From: Planctomycetaceae bacterium
Lineage (GTDB): Bacteria > Planctomycetota > Planctomycetia > Pirellulales > Thermoguttaceae
Assembly (NCBI GenBank): GCA_012719125.1
Contig: JAAYAY010000290.1
Location: 1 to 64,000, forward strand
Length of the DNA stretch: 64,000 bases
Direction: 5' to 3'
The position numbers were made by a program, and so were the translations under genes. The notes beneath the pieces were generated by a model. It was not told the origin of the DNA. It worked only from the letters and a program-made list of their open reading frames with translations, and searched no databases. Below, piece by piece: positions 8,420 to 16,853 of this stretch; position 1 is the first letter of the stretch, and each line of letters begins with the position of its first letter.

Positions 8420-9445
8420 ATGACACGCGAACCGATCCTGAAGCCGCCGATTCCTGCCACCGAGGACGACCGTGCCCTTCGTCCGCAGCACATGCACGAG
8501 ATGGTCGGCCAGCGCGAGGTCTACGCCCGGATTCAGATTGCGGTCGAGGCCGCCACCAAGCGGGAGGAGTCGCTGGGGCACATCCTCTTCGACGGGCCGC
8601 CCGGACTCGGAAAGACCACATTTGCCACCTGCATTCCGCGCGATCTAGGGGTGAGCGTCCAGATTGCTTCAGGGGCCACGCTCAAGGCGCCCAAGGACCT
8701 GGTGCCCTACCTCACCAACGCCGAGGAGAACTCGGTTCTGTTCATCGACGAAATCCACCGCATGCAGAAGGCGGTTGAGGAGTTTCTCTACCCTGCCATG
8801 GAGGATTTTCGTATCGACCTGACCCTCGGGGAGGGGGTCAACGCGCGGACCCTGAACATTCAACTGAAACCGTTCACACTGATCGGGGCCACGACGCGGA
8901 CCGGCCTGATTTCTGCCCCGCTGCGGGACCGGTTCCAGATGCGCGAGCATCTCGATTTTTACTCGGTCGAGGAACTCGCGCAGATCATCGTGCGAAACGC
9001 CGGCAAGTTGCAGGTGGAAATAACTCCCGAAGCGGCGGAAGAGATCGCGGTTCGAAGTCGTGGCACGCCTCGTTTGGCCAACAACCGCCTCCGCTGGGTC
9101 CGCGACTACGCCCTGGCCAAGTCGGACGGCACGATTACTTTGGAGACGGCCAGAAAGGCCCTGGAAATGCAGGGAATCGACACGTTGGGCCTCGATCCGC
9201 AAGATCGCAAGTACCTGGGTACGATCGCCCGGGTTTTTGGCGGGGGACCCGTCGGCGTGGAGGCGGTCGCCCACACGATGAATCTGGTGCCCGACACCCT
9301 GATCGACGAGGTGGAGCCGTTTCTGCTGCGGTCGGAATTGGTCGTTCGCACACCGCGCGGGCGGCGTCTGACGGCCAAGGGTTTCACCCATCTCGGCATC
9401 CAGCCGGGGGACCCGACAAGCGGTCAAGGCACGCTGTTTGAGTAA
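8420..9445 (+). CDS. ruvB: Holliday junction helicase RuvB
   Basis: 341 residues. The hexameric AAA+ motor of branch migration. Walker A is GPPGLGKTT, Walker B is LFIDEIHRM, sensor 1 is in GATTRTG, and the arginine-finger segment is SAPLRDRF. The C-terminal winged-helix domain follows (GVEAVAHTMN, then RTPRGRRLTAKG). ATG 8420 is preferred over ATG 8399 because GGAAGG lies just upstream at 8411-8416, and it still precedes the normal N-terminus (RALRPQHMHEMVGQ). It is transcribed with the other ruv genes but after the two zinc-ribbon genes, and probably from its own promoter. Confidence 0.95.
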   Translation: MTREPILKPPIPATEDDRALRPQHMHEMVGQREVYARIQIAVEAATKREESLGHILFDGPPGLGKTTFATCIPRDLGVSVQIASGATLKAPKDLVPYLTNAEENSVLFIDEIHRMQKAVEEFLYPAMEDFRIDLTLGEGVNARTLNIQLKPFTLIGATTRTGLISAPLRDRFQMREHLDFYSVEELAQIIVRNAGKLQVEITPEAAEEIAVRSRGTPRLANNRLRWVRDYALAKSDGTITLETARKALEMQGIDTLGLDPQDRKYLGTIARVFGGGPVGVEAVAHTMNLVPDTLIDEVEPFLLRSELVVRTPRGRRLTAKGFTHLGIQPGDPTSGQGTLFE

Positions 9446-9615
9446 GACAGGCAGACCGCAAGCAGTGCCAGCGTGCTGTTGGGAACGTGTGAATTCCGAT
9501 CGAGTGCATCCTTTCGGGTGGTTGTACGACAGGTTCGTTGGGATAGGATAAAGGCAATGTATGCGTCCTGACGGTGGACGCCCCTCTTCTCTTCTTCAGT
9601 GTGGGATGGAATGGA

Positions 9616-9996
9616 ATGCCTGCAACCGCCACAACGCAATGGAAATTGGAGATCGACCGGGGGCCCGACTGGCTGTTTGTGAAAGTGCATGTTCCCAGGA
9701 GATACCGGGGAGAAGACCCGCCTCTGGCCGATCTCGTCTGGGAGCAACTCCAGCAGCACTTCACCTATCGGCTGGCGCTTGAGTTGGACGACGTTCCACT
9801 GATGCACAGCTTCCTGCTTGGGCAGCTCGTGGTTCTGCAGAAGCGAATCCTGGAGCATGACGGGGTAATGCGCGTCTGCGGGCTGTCGCCCATGAATCGC
9901 CGTGTTCTCGCGACCCACGGGCTCGATCACCAGATGCCCTGCTACGACGATCGCAACGAAGCCGTCATGGCTTCGCGATGCATCAAGCCGCGATAG
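9616..9996 (+). CDS. STAS-like protein (anti-anti-sigma factor type)
   Basis: 126 residues. The C-terminal half (LELDDVPLMHSFLLGQLVVL, then VMRVCGLSPMNRRVLATHGL) has the pattern of STAS domains: a hydrophobic strand, a helix, then an LCGL-like strand followed by a helix. The usual D-S-S/T phosphorylation site of SpoIIAA-like antagonists is not obvious (VPLMHS), so it may not be switched by phosphorylation. The start at ATG 9616 removes a non-conserved leader. It is a single gene; the next gene (BON domain) is convergent. Remote-similarity call only. Confidence 0.5.
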   Translation: MPATATTQWKLEIDRGPDWLFVKVHVPRRYRGEDPPLADLVWEQLQQHFTYRLALELDDVPLMHSFLLGQLVVLQKRILEHDGVMRVCGLSPMNRRVLATHGLDHQMPCYDDRNEAVMASRCIKPR

Positions 9997-10043
9997 CGTC
10001 TCAGCGGGAAAGCGAACCGGACCTGGCTGGTGATCGGTGGGCT

Positions 10044-10265
10044 TCAACCCGCCGTCACTTCCAGTTCGTTGTAGATCTCTTCGATGCCATCCAGTTCGCG
10101 AAGCGCCTCTTGGGCCATCTGCTTCTGGAAGTACGAACGAACCACTCCCCGCAGGGTGACTCGTCCTTCGCTGGCCTCGAATCTCAGATTCCGTCTTGCC
10201 AGGTAGGGGTTGCCTTGTAACGCACTGACGACCTGCTCGCTCAAAGGGAGTGGACAGCGGCTCAT
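10044..10265 (-). CDS. Small BON-domain protein
   Basis: 73 residues, a single BON domain: ALQGNPYLARRNLRFEASEG, then RVTLRGVVRSYFQKQMAQEA and a final IEEIYNELEV strand. BON domains (as in OsmY) are thought to bind membranes or phospholipids; this copy has no signal peptide, so it may be cytoplasmic. The start at 10265 has GAGGAAG just upstream on the minus strand. An in-frame extension to 10337 has no domain. It is convergent with the STAS-like gene. Confidence 0.75.
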   Translation of the reverse strand: MSRCPLPLSEQVVSALQGNPYLARRNLRFEASEGRVTLRGVVRSYFQKQMAQEALRELDGIEEIYNELEVTAG

Positions 10266-10779
10266 GTCTTCCTCGGCTGGATCACATCGGGAGGGGCGGA
10301 GGGCCGTGGGCCCTCGATCCGGCACTCTTACGGGCACGATTCTGGTGGTGGATACCGGTTCGTCGGTTTCAGGGGCCGACTCCGGCTGGGAGGAAAACGG
10401 ATGGGGATTGAGGCATCCGTCTTCTTTCTACTACCCCCCGATCGGCTTTCCGGAAGGATGACCTGCAAGCTAAACAATGGGTCGCGCGAAAAAATGGGGA
10501 ATCCGATCCGATTGGGCCGGTTGTTCCGACGGCGAGGTGCGGGCGAAGTGAGCCCTTGCGTGGTGGGGGCAATCTAGCCATGAGATCGGAGACGCCGAAG
10601 GCAGCGGTTCTGCCCGATGATGCAACCTCTACCTCCGCCTAACGAGTGGTTGTTGTATTCCCCCAACTTGTGTGGTACGATTTTGCCAGGCAATGGGGTG
10701 TATCGCTCCAACTCCTAATCCGTGCAGTACCCTCATACCCACCCGGCACAGCCGTTTCGCACTGCCAGGAGGCACCGTG
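10266..10779. other. Intergenic gap without a recognisable gene
   Basis: About 510 nt between the BON gene and the next membrane protein. Short frames on both strands lack ribosome sites and domains. I see no clear promoter, repeat or RNA gene in it. Confidence 0.4.
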
Positions 10780-11202
10780 GTGACTCGAAGCAATGCAGAT
10801 AGTCCCCGTCGGGGAGGCCTCGCACTCTTGATGATCTGCCTGGGCGTTTTTGGCGTCATGTGTGCCAAAGATGCGCTTTCGGGAAAGCAGGATTGGGAGC
10901 GTGACGCATATGTCGCTGTCCTCGCATGGGTCTTTCTCGGTTTCCTCGCTACCCATGAGTTCTTTCTCTCCAAGCGCCCGAAGTCCACCCGTCTTGTCGC
11001 GACGGGCTGCTTTTCGGCAGGTCTGGGTGCCTTCATGGTTGCGGGAACGGTCCTTCTCCATCTCAGGGACTTCGTAACGCCCTCTGTCTTTATCGTTGCG
11101 GGAGTATTCTTCATCCTGCGTGGAGCTTGGCTTCGTGGACGAGAGGACGAGGCTGCTTCCTCCGAGACGCCCGTTGCGGAAGATGAACCGGAACAAGGGT
11201 GA
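10780..11202 (+). CDS. Small membrane protein, four helices
   Basis: 140 residues. Four hydrophobic segments are visible (LALLMICLGVFGVMCA; VAVLAWVFLGFLATHEFFL; TGCFSAGLGAFMVAGTVLL; PSVFIVAGVFFIL), with a hydrophilic acidic C-terminus. I do not recognise the family. GTG 10780 sits 7 nt after a perfect AGGAGG (10767-10772); GTG 10777 is also possible. Its end overlaps a possible early start of the next membrane protein, so the two may be co-transcribed. Confidence 0.6.
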   Translation: MTRSNADSPRRGGLALLMICLGVFGVMCAKDALSGKQDWERDAYVAVLAWVFLGFLATHEFFLSKRPKSTRLVATGCFSAGLGAFMVAGTVLLHLRDFVTPSVFIVAGVFFILRGAWLRGREDEAASSETPVAEDEPEQG

Positions 11203-11248
11203 GCGACACTTCGTTGACCTGATTTCCAGCATCCGGCGAGGCAGTTCG

Positions 11249-11617
11249 ATGCGAGTACGCGACCTGATCATCGTGGTTGGCTTGTTGGCCAGCACCGTTC
11301 TCATCTCCGTTCTGGCGATGATCACGGGATCGGAAGTCTATTTCCTGCTTCCCGGCCGTACCGGACACGTCTCGCCGCCGCCCGCCCACCCCGGTACGTA
11401 CCTCTTCCTGCTGGCGGTTGTGGTGGGGATCTACTTTCTTTCGGCCCGTTACGCGGCGATCGGGCTTACGGCCATGGCTGCCGGGGCTTATCTCGGATTG
11501 GGAGTCGGTATGGGGGCGTTCGGGTGGACTCCCGGCATCTGCCAGTACTTGCTGATGCTCTCGCTCACGCTAACGACGGTCTTCGTCTGGAGTTGTGAGG
11601 AACTCCACAGCGATTGA
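11249..11617 (+). CDS. Small membrane protein, about four helices
   Basis: 122 residues. Hydrophobic segments are DLIIVVGLLASTVLISVLAM, YLFLLAVVVGIYFLSA, GLTAMAAGAYLGLGVGMGAF and YLLMLSLTLTTVFVW. Family not recognised. ATG 11249 is preferred because GAGG lies about 9 nt upstream; ATG 11183 would overlap the previous gene but has no spaced ribosome site. It lies 83 nt before the Tct transporter genes, with no evidence of functional linkage. Confidence 0.5.
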   Translation: MRVRDLIIVVGLLASTVLISVLAMITGSEVYFLLPGRTGHVSPPPAHPGTYLFLLAVVVGIYFLSARYAAIGLTAMAAGAYLGLGVGMGAFGWTPGICQYLLMLSLTLTTVFVWSCEELHSD

Positions 11618-11699
11618 GCAACGCCTTGACTTCGTCGCGACGCGACCCCATCATAGGTGCTTTCGTAACCTGACCGGCGGAAGCTCCGAAGCACTTCCC

Positions 11700-13034
11700 A
11701 TGCAATCGTTGTCGCGGCAATTCGTTCTCTTCATGACCGTCGCCCTCGGCGCGACCTGCTGCGGCTGCCGCGGCCATGACGAGTATCCGAACGGGCCGAT
11801 CGTGCTCGTTTGCCCCTGGGCGGCCGGCGGGGGAACCGACCGCACCGCCCGCGAAGTTGCCGTCTTGCTGGAACAGGAACTCGGTGTGCCGGTCAACGTG
11901 GTGAACGCCACGGGCGGCGCAGGGGTCACCGGCCACACCCGGGGTGCCCTGGCCCGGCCCGACGGGTACACGATCACGATGGTCACCGTCGAGATCAATA
12001 TGCTCCACTGGCGCGGCCTGACGAACATCTCCTACCACGACTACGACCCGGTCGGAATGCTCAATCGCGACGCCACGGCCGTCTTCGTCCTGCCGGACGC
12101 TCCCTGGAAAAACCCGGGCGACTTGGAACGCTCCATTCGCGACAATCCCGGCAAGGTGAGAGCCTCGGGAACCGCCCAGGGCGGAAGTTGGCACCTGGGC
12201 TTTGCCGGTTGGCTCAACCACGAAGGAATCGACCCCGGCGACGCGATCTGGGTCTCGATCAACGGTTCCGCGCCTTCGCTTCAGGAACTGATTGCCGGCG
12301 GAGTCGACGTGGCCTGTTGCAGCCTGCCCGAGGCTCAGGCTCTGCTCGACGCGGGCCGGATCCGCTGCCTGGGTGTGATGGCCGACCAGCGGGTCGAGCA
12401 GTATCCCGACGTGCCGACCTTCAAGGAACAGGGCGTCGACTGGTCGTTCACCGCATGGCGAGGCATCTGCCTCCCCAATGGCTGCCCGGCAGAGGTTCGC
12501 GACCACTTGGCCGTTGCCCTCGAAAACGTGGCCCAAAGCCAGGAGTTTCGCGGCTTCATGAGCCATGCCGGTTTCGACGTGACCTGGCAGCCGCCCGACG
12601 AATTCGCCGCCACCATGGCCAGCGTCGACAAGCAGCTCGGGGAACTGCTCACCAGCAAGGCCATGCAGTCGATGCGGCGGGCCCGGTTCGGGCCCATGCT
12701 CTTCCCCGGCGTTCTGGCAGTAGTTGGGGGAGCCTGTCTTCTCGGACTGGTTGTGTCAGGACAACTCAGACGTACCGCCGACACCGCGTCGCTCTCGCTG
12801 CGCGACCTGGGGCGGCTTGCGGAAATCGTTGTCTGGGTCGTTGTCTACCTGATCTTCGCGGAGACCGCCGGTTTCCTTCTCACCGCGGGCGTGTTGCTGG
12901 CCTTGCTTCTGATCCGATTGGGAAACCGTTGGTTCGCCAGCGTGGCGATCAGCCTGGCGGTGGTCGCTGTAACCTACGAGCTGTTTGCCGTGGTCTTGAA
13001 GGTTCCCCTGCCCCGCGGTTGGTTGGGATGGTGA
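11700..13034 (+). CDS. Tct transporter: binding protein fused to TctB-like membrane subunit
   Basis: 444 residues. The N-terminus is a signal/lipobox-like segment (VALGATCCGCRG). It is followed by a TctC/BugD-type solute-binding domain (about residues 25-320) with hallmark segments IVLVCPWAAGGGTDRTAR, NVVNATGGAGVTGHTRG, and a late DVPTFKEQGVDWSFTAWRG. About 120 further residues then carry four hydrophobic helices (LFPGVLAVVGGACLLGLVV, IVVWVVVYLIFAETAGFLL, AGVLLALLLIRL, ISLAVVAVTYELFAVVL), matching the small TctB subunit. In known systems TctC, TctB and TctA are three genes; here the first two are fused. The frame is open throughout and tctA follows after 1 nt. The likely substrate class is (tri)carboxylates or related organic acids; the exact one is unknown. 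Confidence 0.85.
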   Translation: MQSLSRQFVLFMTVALGATCCGCRGHDEYPNGPIVLVCPWAAGGGTDRTAREVAVLLEQELGVPVNVVNATGGAGVTGHTRGALARPDGYTITMVTVEINMLHWRGLTNISYHDYDPVGMLNRDATAVFVLPDAPWKNPGDLERSIRDNPGKVRASGTAQGGSWHLGFAGWLNHEGIDPGDAIWVSINGSAPSLQELIAGGVDVACCSLPEAQALLDAGRIRCLGVMADQRVEQYPDVPTFKEQGVDWSFTAWRGICLPNGCPAEVRDHLAVALENVAQSQEFRGFMSHAGFDVTWQPPDEFAATMASVDKQLGELLTSKAMQSMRRARFGPMLFPGVLAVVGGACLLGLVVSGQLRRTADTASLSLRDLGRLAEIVVWVVVYLIFAETAGFLLTAGVLLALLLIRLGNRWFASVAISLAVVAVTYELFAVVLKVPLPRGWLGW

Positions 13035-13035
13035 C

Positions 13036-14592
13036 ATGCGCGAAGCGGTACTGCAAGCATTGTCGGGAGTCCTGACGGACCCCCAGGTTCTGTTGATCAT
13101 CGTTGTGGCCGCGGCCTACGGGATCTTCATGGGAGCCGTTCCCGGGTTGACCGCCACCATGGCCATCGCCCTGTTCGTGCCGGTCACCTTCTTCCTCGAC
13201 CCCATCCCGGCCCTCGCGGCCGTGGTCACCCTCGAAGCCTGTGCGATCTTTGCCGGCGATATTCCCAACGCCCTGCTGAGGATTCCGGGCACTCCCTCAT
13301 CGGCCGCCTATGCCGACGACGCCTACGCCCTCACCCGGGCCGGGCGGTCCTCCGAGGCTCTCGGAATCTGCCTCACCTTCAGCGTGGCCGGCGGGCTGTT
13401 CGGCACGGTCGTTCTCATGCTGTTCGCCCCGCAGTTGGCCAACGTGGCCACCTGGTTCACGGTGGCCGAGTATTTCTGGCTCTACCTGCTGGGCTTGAGC
13501 TGTGCCGTCATCGTTTCTCGCGGATCGATGCTCAAAGCGGCCTTCGCCCTCATTATCGGCCTGCTGCTGTCGACGGTCGGCCTGAGCGCCGTACACACGC
13601 AGGCCCGGTTCACCTTTGGCCAGGCCGAGTTATTTCAGGGCATCAACTTCATCCCGGCCATGATCGGTCTGTTTGGCGTGTCCGAGGTTTTCCGCAACGT
13701 GCTCACCTATGACGCCGCGGCCACGGCGGCGCAGGTTGCTCCCTCCGACGTTAAACCATCCAAATTCAGCGTGTGGCAACGATTCACCCGATCCGTCAGC
13801 TCGGTTTTCGAGGCATCCCTCCCCTTTCTCTGGGCTCGCAAGTGGCATACGCTCCGCTCGGGGGCGATCGGCTCGATGGTGGGGATGCTGCCCGGCGCCG
13901 GCGCCGATATCGGCGCCTGGGTTTCGCTGGCTGCGTCGAAACGATTTTCGAAAAATCCGGAAGAATACGGCCGGGGATCGGCGGAAGGGATTTCCGACGC
14001 GACCAGCGCGAACAGTGCCTCTTTGGCCGGCGCTTGGGTCCCCGCCCTGGTGTTCGGCATCCCGGGCGATTCCGTGACGGCAATCGTCATCGGGGTGCTG
14101 CTGATGAAGGACATCAAGCCGGGCCCCGAAATCTTCGAGAAGCAGGCGGCCCTGGTCTACAGCATCTTCCTCATCTTCTTCCTCGCCAATCTCGTTCTCA
14201 TTCCCGTCGGCTTTCTGGCGATCAAGGCGGGAGGCTACGTCGTCAAGATCCCGCGTCGGGTCCTGTTGCCGGTCATTCTTCTCTTCTGTGTGATCGGATC
14301 CTACGCCATCAACGGTAGCTACTTCGATATCGGCATCATGCTGGTGATGGGCGTCCTCGGCTTCATCCTCGAACGACGCGAGATTCCCCTGGGCCCGGTC
14401 GTCCTGGGGATCATTCTGGGCGGCCCGCTGGAGGAACGGTTCATCCAGACGCTTTCCAGTTCCGGGAGCGGCTGGGAAGCCTTCTTCTCCCGCCCCATGG
14501 CCGCCGCCCTCGGCGCCGCCGCCATCCTGGTATGGGTCGCGCCGATCGTCATTCGACTGGCCCGAGCCGTTCGATCGCCAAACACAAAGTAG
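13036..14592 (+). CDS. tctA: Tripartite tricarboxylate transporter large membrane subunit TctA
   Basis: 518 residues with roughly ten to twelve membrane helices. The family signature AAYGIFMGAVPGLTATMAIAL is near the N-terminus, and the internal-repeat counterpart MVGMLPGAGADIGAWVSLAA lies at mid-length. TctA is the permease subunit of a sodium- or proton-coupled secondary transporter fed by the periplasmic TctC domain. It starts 1 nt after the fused TctC-TctB gene, so the two are surely one transcript. No sensor kinase or regulator is adjacent. Confidence 0.92.
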   Translation: MREAVLQALSGVLTDPQVLLIIVVAAAYGIFMGAVPGLTATMAIALFVPVTFFLDPIPALAAVVTLEACAIFAGDIPNALLRIPGTPSSAAYADDAYALTRAGRSSEALGICLTFSVAGGLFGTVVLMLFAPQLANVATWFTVAEYFWLYLLGLSCAVIVSRGSMLKAAFALIIGLLLSTVGLSAVHTQARFTFGQAELFQGINFIPAMIGLFGVSEVFRNVLTYDAAATAAQVAPSDVKPSKFSVWQRFTRSVSSVFEASLPFLWARKWHTLRSGAIGSMVGMLPGAGADIGAWVSLAASKRFSKNPEEYGRGSAEGISDATSANSASLAGAWVPALVFGIPGDSVTAIVIGVLLMKDIKPGPEIFEKQAALVYSIFLIFFLANLVLIPVGFLAIKAGGYVVKIPRRVLLPVILLFCVIGSYAINGSYFDIGIMLVMGVLGFILERREIPLGPVVLGIILGGPLEERFIQTLSSSGSGWEAFFSRPMAAALGAAAILVWVAPIVIRLARAVRSPNTK

Positions 14593-14658
14593 CAGTCCCG
14601 GCCCAGATTGAGTCGGGCGCGAGTTGCCGGCATTTCGCGCGGCCTGCGAGGCGAATCA

Positions 14659-15525
14659 TTAGGACAGTGTACCCACGATGTCTGCGATCGCGTGGGCGAT
14701 GCAGACCGGCCAGAGACGCCGCTGGAATGAGTAGATGGTGCCGTAGATCAATCCGACTGCGGCAGCGTGGATCAGTCCGGCCGGCCCCTGGTAGACGTGG
14801 TAGCTCGCGAACAGTGCTGTTGTAACCAGAACGGCGAGAGGCGTGGAATGGAGCAGACGCTCGAACCGGGTCAGTAGGTACCCTCGCATGACCAACTCCT
14901 CGGCGAAACCATTCGCCACGCTGACCGCGAGTACTAAACAGCCTCCGAGCAATCCCGCCGGCTTCGCCCAACGCACCGCGTCGTCGGTGTCCGCGACCGG
15001 GATCAAGGAGACCGGCACGAGAGAGATGACCGCGATGTAGCCGGCCAAAGCACACATCCAAATGAGCAGGCCGGCAGGCACGTCGACCCGCCACGAGAAT
15101 CGTACAAAGCCGAATTTGGCCCACGGTTCTCGGTTGAGGTTCAGAATCACCAGCACCGGCAGCGAAACTTGAAACGCGCGGATCACTATCCAGAACTCCT
15201 GGAGGGCCGAGACGTGGCGAGGTTTGGTTGGAAGCAGAACTCCATACGCGGCCGAGTACAGATCAGGGACGACGGCCAGAGCGAGCACTGCGATCACCTC
15301 AAACCAAAGGCGGCGAGTCTCGAACTGCGCTCCAAATGGATCGTGCGGTGCGGAATCTGCGGCGGGTGCGGTCTGAACGGACGGCATCTCGGACGGGGTG
15401 GATGGTACGTCCACGTATTCGTAACAGTGCGGGCATGTTTCCACATGCCCGCAACGGTCCGCGGGAAAGGAGATACTCCGCCCGCATTCCTGGCACGCAA
15501 AGGTAACGACACTCGGCTGTTGCAT
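14659..15525 (-). CDS. CPBP family membrane protease with N-terminal zinc ribbon
   Basis: 288 residues. A short zinc ribbon (CQECGRS...CPHCYEY) is followed by about eight hydrophobic helices. CPBP (CAAX protease/bacteriocin-processing, PF02517) motifs are clear: EELVMRGYL near residue 208, then SYHVYQG, and H-A-I-A-D in IAHAIADIVG. These Glu/His residues form the active site of the intramembrane endopeptidase. ATG 15525 has AAGGTGAG in place; the ATG at 15543 lacks one. It is convergent with tctA. The biological substrate is unknown; the zinc ribbon suggests a partner-binding role. Confidence 0.85.
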   Translation of the reverse strand: MQQPSVVTFACQECGRSISFPADRCGHVETCPHCYEYVDVPSTPSEMPSVQTAPAADSAPHDPFGAQFETRRLWFEVIAVLALAVVPDLYSAAYGVLLPTKPRHVSALQEFWIVIRAFQVSLPVLVILNLNREPWAKFGFVRFSWRVDVPAGLLIWMCALAGYIAVISLVPVSLIPVADTDDAVRWAKPAGLLGGCLVLAVSVANGFAEELVMRGYLLTRFERLLHSTPLAVLVTTALFASYHVYQGPAGLIHAAAVGLIYGTIYSFQRRLWPVCIAHAIADIVGTLS

Positions 15526-15749
15526 CGGGCTCACCTTGTTCATTCGAGTGGTCGCGAATCTTTGCCAAGAACCTAACGATGTTCAAGATTCGTAGGGCAG
15601 GTGATCATTGTAGCGTATTCTCTGTTTTCGAGCCTGCTTGGGAGCCTCGGGCTTCGGCCTGTAACGCCTTCAGCACAGGGATCTATCAGGGAAACCCGGG
15701 CAAGAAGACCACTTGCGGCGACCTTTCCAGGGCTTGTCGGATTCGTGGA

Positions 15750-15778
15750 TTGACACGCCCGCGAGATTTCGATAAACT
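15750..15778 (+). promoter_or_regulatory. Sigma-70 promoter of the 15.8-16.8 kb operon
   Basis: TTGACA at 15750-15755, a 17-nt spacer, then TAAACT at 15773-15778. The palindrome at 15780-15794 begins 1 nt after the -10 box, over the expected transcription start, so binding there should block initiation. Confidence 0.65.
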
Positions 15779-15779
15779 A

Positions 15780-15794
15780 CTTTATGGCACAAAG
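15780..15794. promoter_or_regulatory. Palindromic operator (site 1)
   Basis: CTTTATGGCACAAAG, a near-palindrome matching site 2 at 16819-16833 (CTTTGTGCCACAAAG) at 13 of 15 positions. It overlaps the start site of the promoter ahead of the membrane protein and regulator genes. The likely binder is the winged-helix protein encoded at 16458-16781; this is inferred from position. Confidence 0.6.
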
Positions 15795-15822
15795 CAAACG
15801 CCGGAATGCGGGGAACCCGATC

Positions 15823-16461
15823 ATGGATCACGCGGAAGCCAAAGCGCGAATGGAGGAGATCCAGCGGATCATGGAGCGGGCGACGCTCTGGACGCTGTTG
15901 CCCGGTACGGCCGCCGTTGTCGGGGGGATCCTGGTGCTCGCCGGCTGCGGAGTGAGCTACTGGATGACCGGCTCGCTCGACTTTGCCGCCATGCTCGACC
16001 TGCCCGTCAGCCAGCAAGTCCTGTTCTGTGTCATGTGGTTTGCCATTGGCGTCGCGGGCGTGCTGCTCGAAACGCTTCTCACCGCCCGGTCGGCCAGGAA
16101 GCAGGGAATGTCGCCGACCATTCGATCGGCTCGCGTGGCCGCCTTCTCGCTTGCCCCAAGCGTGGTCGTCGCCATGGTGCTAACGGTCAAGTTCCTGATT
16201 CCGCCTATACCGCGGCCGGAAGAAATTCAATACATCGTTCCCGTCTGGATGATGCTCTATGGCACCGGCGTCTACACGGCCGGACTATTCTCGATTCGAG
16301 CCCCGCGAGTGCTGGGCCTCGTGTTTCTCACCTTCGGAGTCGTGGCCCTTATGGGGCTTCCCCAATATGGCGTGGTGACGGCGGCACTGTCGTTCGGGCT
16401 GCTTCATATCGTGTTCGGGTTGTACATCCTCGGAAAACAGCGACAGGGCCTGGAGTCATGA
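15823..16461 (+). CDS. Multi-pass membrane protein, unknown family
   Basis: 212 residues. After a charged N-terminus (MDHAEAKARMEEIQRIMERA) there are about six hydrophobic segments (LWTLLPGTAAVVGGILVLAG, VLFCVMWFAIGVAGVLLE, PSVVVAMVLTVKFLI, MMLYGTGVYTAGLFSI, VLGLVFLTFGVVALMGL, ALSFGLLHIVFGLYILG). The family is not recognised. An ATG at 15784 is in frame but lies inside the operator and at the predicted transcription start, so 15823 is chosen. Its stop overlaps the next start (ATGA at 16458-16461), coupling it to the regulator. Membrane proteins placed this way often act with, or are controlled by, the neighbouring regulator. Confidence 0.65.
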   Translation: MDHAEAKARMEEIQRIMERATLWTLLPGTAAVVGGILVLAGCGVSYWMTGSLDFAAMLDLPVSQQVLFCVMWFAIGVAGVLLETLLTARSARKQGMSPTIRSARVAAFSLAPSVVVAMVLTVKFLIPPIPRPEEIQYIVPVWMMLYGTGVYTAGLFSIRAPRVLGLVFLTFGVVALMGLPQYGVVTAALSFGLLHIVFGLYILGKQRQGLES

Positions 16462-16781
16462 CCGAGGCGTTCAAGCCCGACGATATCGACGCGCTGATCC
16501 ACGAGCGGACTCGGCTGGCCATCGTGTCGGCCCTGGCCGTGGCTCCCGAGATGAGCTTCGGAGAACTCAAGGAGATGCTCTCGCTCACCGACGGCAACCT
16601 GAGCGCCCATTCGCGAACCCTCGAAGAGGCGGGCTACCTGAAGATCGACAAGACCTTCAAGGGACGCCGCCCTCTGACGACCATGCGGCTGACTCCCAAA
16701 GGCAGGAAAGCCTTCCAGTCCTACCTCAAAACCCTGCGACAGATCATCGACCAAGGAGACCAGCCGAGGGAAGATGGATGA
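16458..16781 (+). CDS. Winged-helix transcriptional regulator
   Basis: 107 residues, a single DNA-binding winged helix: IHERTRLAIVSALAVAPEMS, then FGELKEMLSLTDGNLSAHSR as the helix-turn-helix, and a wing in KTFKGRRPLTTMRLTPKGRK. This is the ArsR/MarR-like HTH_34 type, with no ligand or metal site visible. It starts inside the stop of the membrane protein gene (ATGA). Matching palindromes lie at the operon promoter and before the radical SAM gene, so this protein probably represses both and itself. Confidence 0.8.
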   Translation: MTEAFKPDDIDALIHERTRLAIVSALAVAPEMSFGELKEMLSLTDGNLSAHSRTLEEAGYLKIDKTFKGRRPLTTMRLTPKGRKAFQSYLKTLRQIIDQGDQPREDG

Positions 16782-16818
16782 GTCGCGAGAAGAACCGCGA
16801 AATTTTTTTGTGCTGATA

Positions 16819-16833
16819 CTTTGTGCCACAAAG
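16819..16833. promoter_or_regulatory. Palindromic operator (site 2)
   Basis: CTTTGTGCCACAAAG is a perfect 7-1-7 palindrome 20 nt before the radical SAM start. It overlaps the end of a possible extended -10 (TGCTGATACT, 16811-16820). It pairs with site 1 at 15780-15794. Confidence 0.65.
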
Positions 16834-16853
16834 TACTTTACAGGAGAAGTGCC

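Noticed and set aside
10369-10581. Minus-strand frame of 70 codons
   Set aside because: No ribosome site, no domain, and composition like the surrounding non-coding DNA.
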